A DNA stretch of 6,090 nucleotides from Candidatus Aenigmatarchaeota archaeon (lineage in GTDB: Archaea; Aenigmatarchaeota; Aenigmatarchaeia; CG10238-14; SpSt-28). Both the position numbers and the translations under genes were made by a program. Positions within the stretch are counted from its first letter, which is position 1. Each line of letters starts with the position of its first letter. Where the stretch lies: positions 1-6,090 of the forward strand of contig JAGDWU010000015.1 in assembly GCA_023256115.1 (NCBI GenBank). The letters are read 5' to 3'. The notes beneath the pieces were generated by a model that made no database searches, was not told the origin of the DNA, and saw nothing but the letters and a program-made list of their open reading frames with translations. Positions 5,929-6,090 of the stretch are shown here, in pieces.

Positions 5929-6090
5929 TATTTAATTATAACTTCACCTCCAACACTTTTAACCTTTTCAATCGCTTTTTTTGAAGCTTCTCTTGCGTAA
6001 ATTTTCATTTTCTTATCAATTTTTCCACCACCCAATAACTTTATTATTCCCAATTCATCTAAATCTAAAACATAATAGTCACCATCTTGT
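5928..6090 (-). CDS. rpl15: Large ribosomal subunit protein uL15 (archaeal type), C-terminal part
   Basis: Only the last 53 residues are in the window; the gene's start lies beyond position 6090. The reading frame ends with TAA at 5928-5930. The visible sequence has the L15 C-terminal pattern: a short hydrophobic strand (YYVLDLDELGI), the loop KLLGGGKIDKKMKI, then a helix ASKKAIEKVKSVGGEVII that ends in the conserved GGEV. From memory this lines up well with Pyrococcus-type L15 (..LGVDKILGRGKL..AGGEVIL). L15 is a structural protein of the 50S subunit that binds 23S rRNA. L18e belongs to the same fold family and is the main alternative, but the DLDELGI-KLLGGGK segment favours L15. In standard archaeal spc operons secY follows L15; here an L19e-like gene follows at once, sharing one base with the stop codon, so the two are very likely co-transcribed and translationally coupled. 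Confidence 0.85.
   Translation of the reverse strand, partial: QDGDYYVLDLDELGIIKLLGGGKIDKKMKIYAREASKKAIEKVKSVGGEVIIK
5944..5951 (-). promoter_or_regulatory. Shine-Dalgarno-like GGAGGTGA before the L19e start
   Basis: The minus strand reads GGAGGTGA here, a perfect match to the archaeal anti-Shine-Dalgarno. It lies 15 bases before the L19e ATG, longer than the usual 5-10. The same bases encode the conserved Gly-Gly-Glu near the end of L15, so the match may be a coding coincidence. Because the L15 stop and L19e start share a base, re-initiation could work without it. The other two starts in the window (5712 and 464) have no comparable motif. Confidence 0.3.

Overview
The window looks like a piece of an AT-rich archaeal chromosome with four genes, all on the minus strand and packed almost without gaps. 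The archaeal assignment rests on the N-terminal domain of ribosomal protein L19e (a family absent from bacteria), an archaeal-type L15 C-terminus, a RadA/KaiC-like ATPase, and a giant secreted protein dense in N-glycosylation sequons. The compact layout, low GC and the style of the surface protein (Ig-like repeats, a W..W.DVGCGAG cysteine module, a membrane anchor and a coiled-coil tail) suggest a DPANN-type lineage. That is an inference, not something the window proves.

In transcription order (high to low coordinates): (1) 5928-6090, the last 53 residues of ribosomal protein uL15; (2) 5725-5928, a 67-residue protein that is a clean N-terminal domain of L19e but lacks the basic rRNA-binding remainder, with its start overlapping the L15 stop by one base; (3) 448-5712, after a 12-base gap, a 1754-residue type I membrane surface protein; (4) 3-464, a 153-residue KaiC/RadA-like P-loop ATPase that starts 17 bases inside the surface gene and stops short of normal family length, just before the window edge.

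The surface protein has, in order: a cleavable signal peptide, a disulfide-rich beta domain resembling DNRLRE/disaggregatase-type modules, a chain of Ig-like domains that includes a duplicated two-domain unit, a discoidin (F5/8 type C)-like domain apparently nested in one Ig-like domain, an Ala/Pro linker, a small thrombospondin-like cysteine module, a CARDB-like domain, an outer coiled coil, one transmembrane helix, and a basic coiled-coil cytoplasmic tail. I count 73 N-X-S/T sequons and 26 cysteines, all before the outer coiled coil and none after it, which supports this topology.

The most interesting points are the tail-less L19e in a non-standard ribosomal order, the giant adhesin-like gene sitting directly behind ribosomal protein genes, and its overlapping linkage to a KaiC-like ATPase. 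The last pairing could be an outside-to-inside system in which the ATPase works at the cytoplasmic tail, but this is a hypothesis from gene linkage only. No tRNA, rRNA, CRISPR array, insertion sequence or intergenic stretch over 12 bases was seen.
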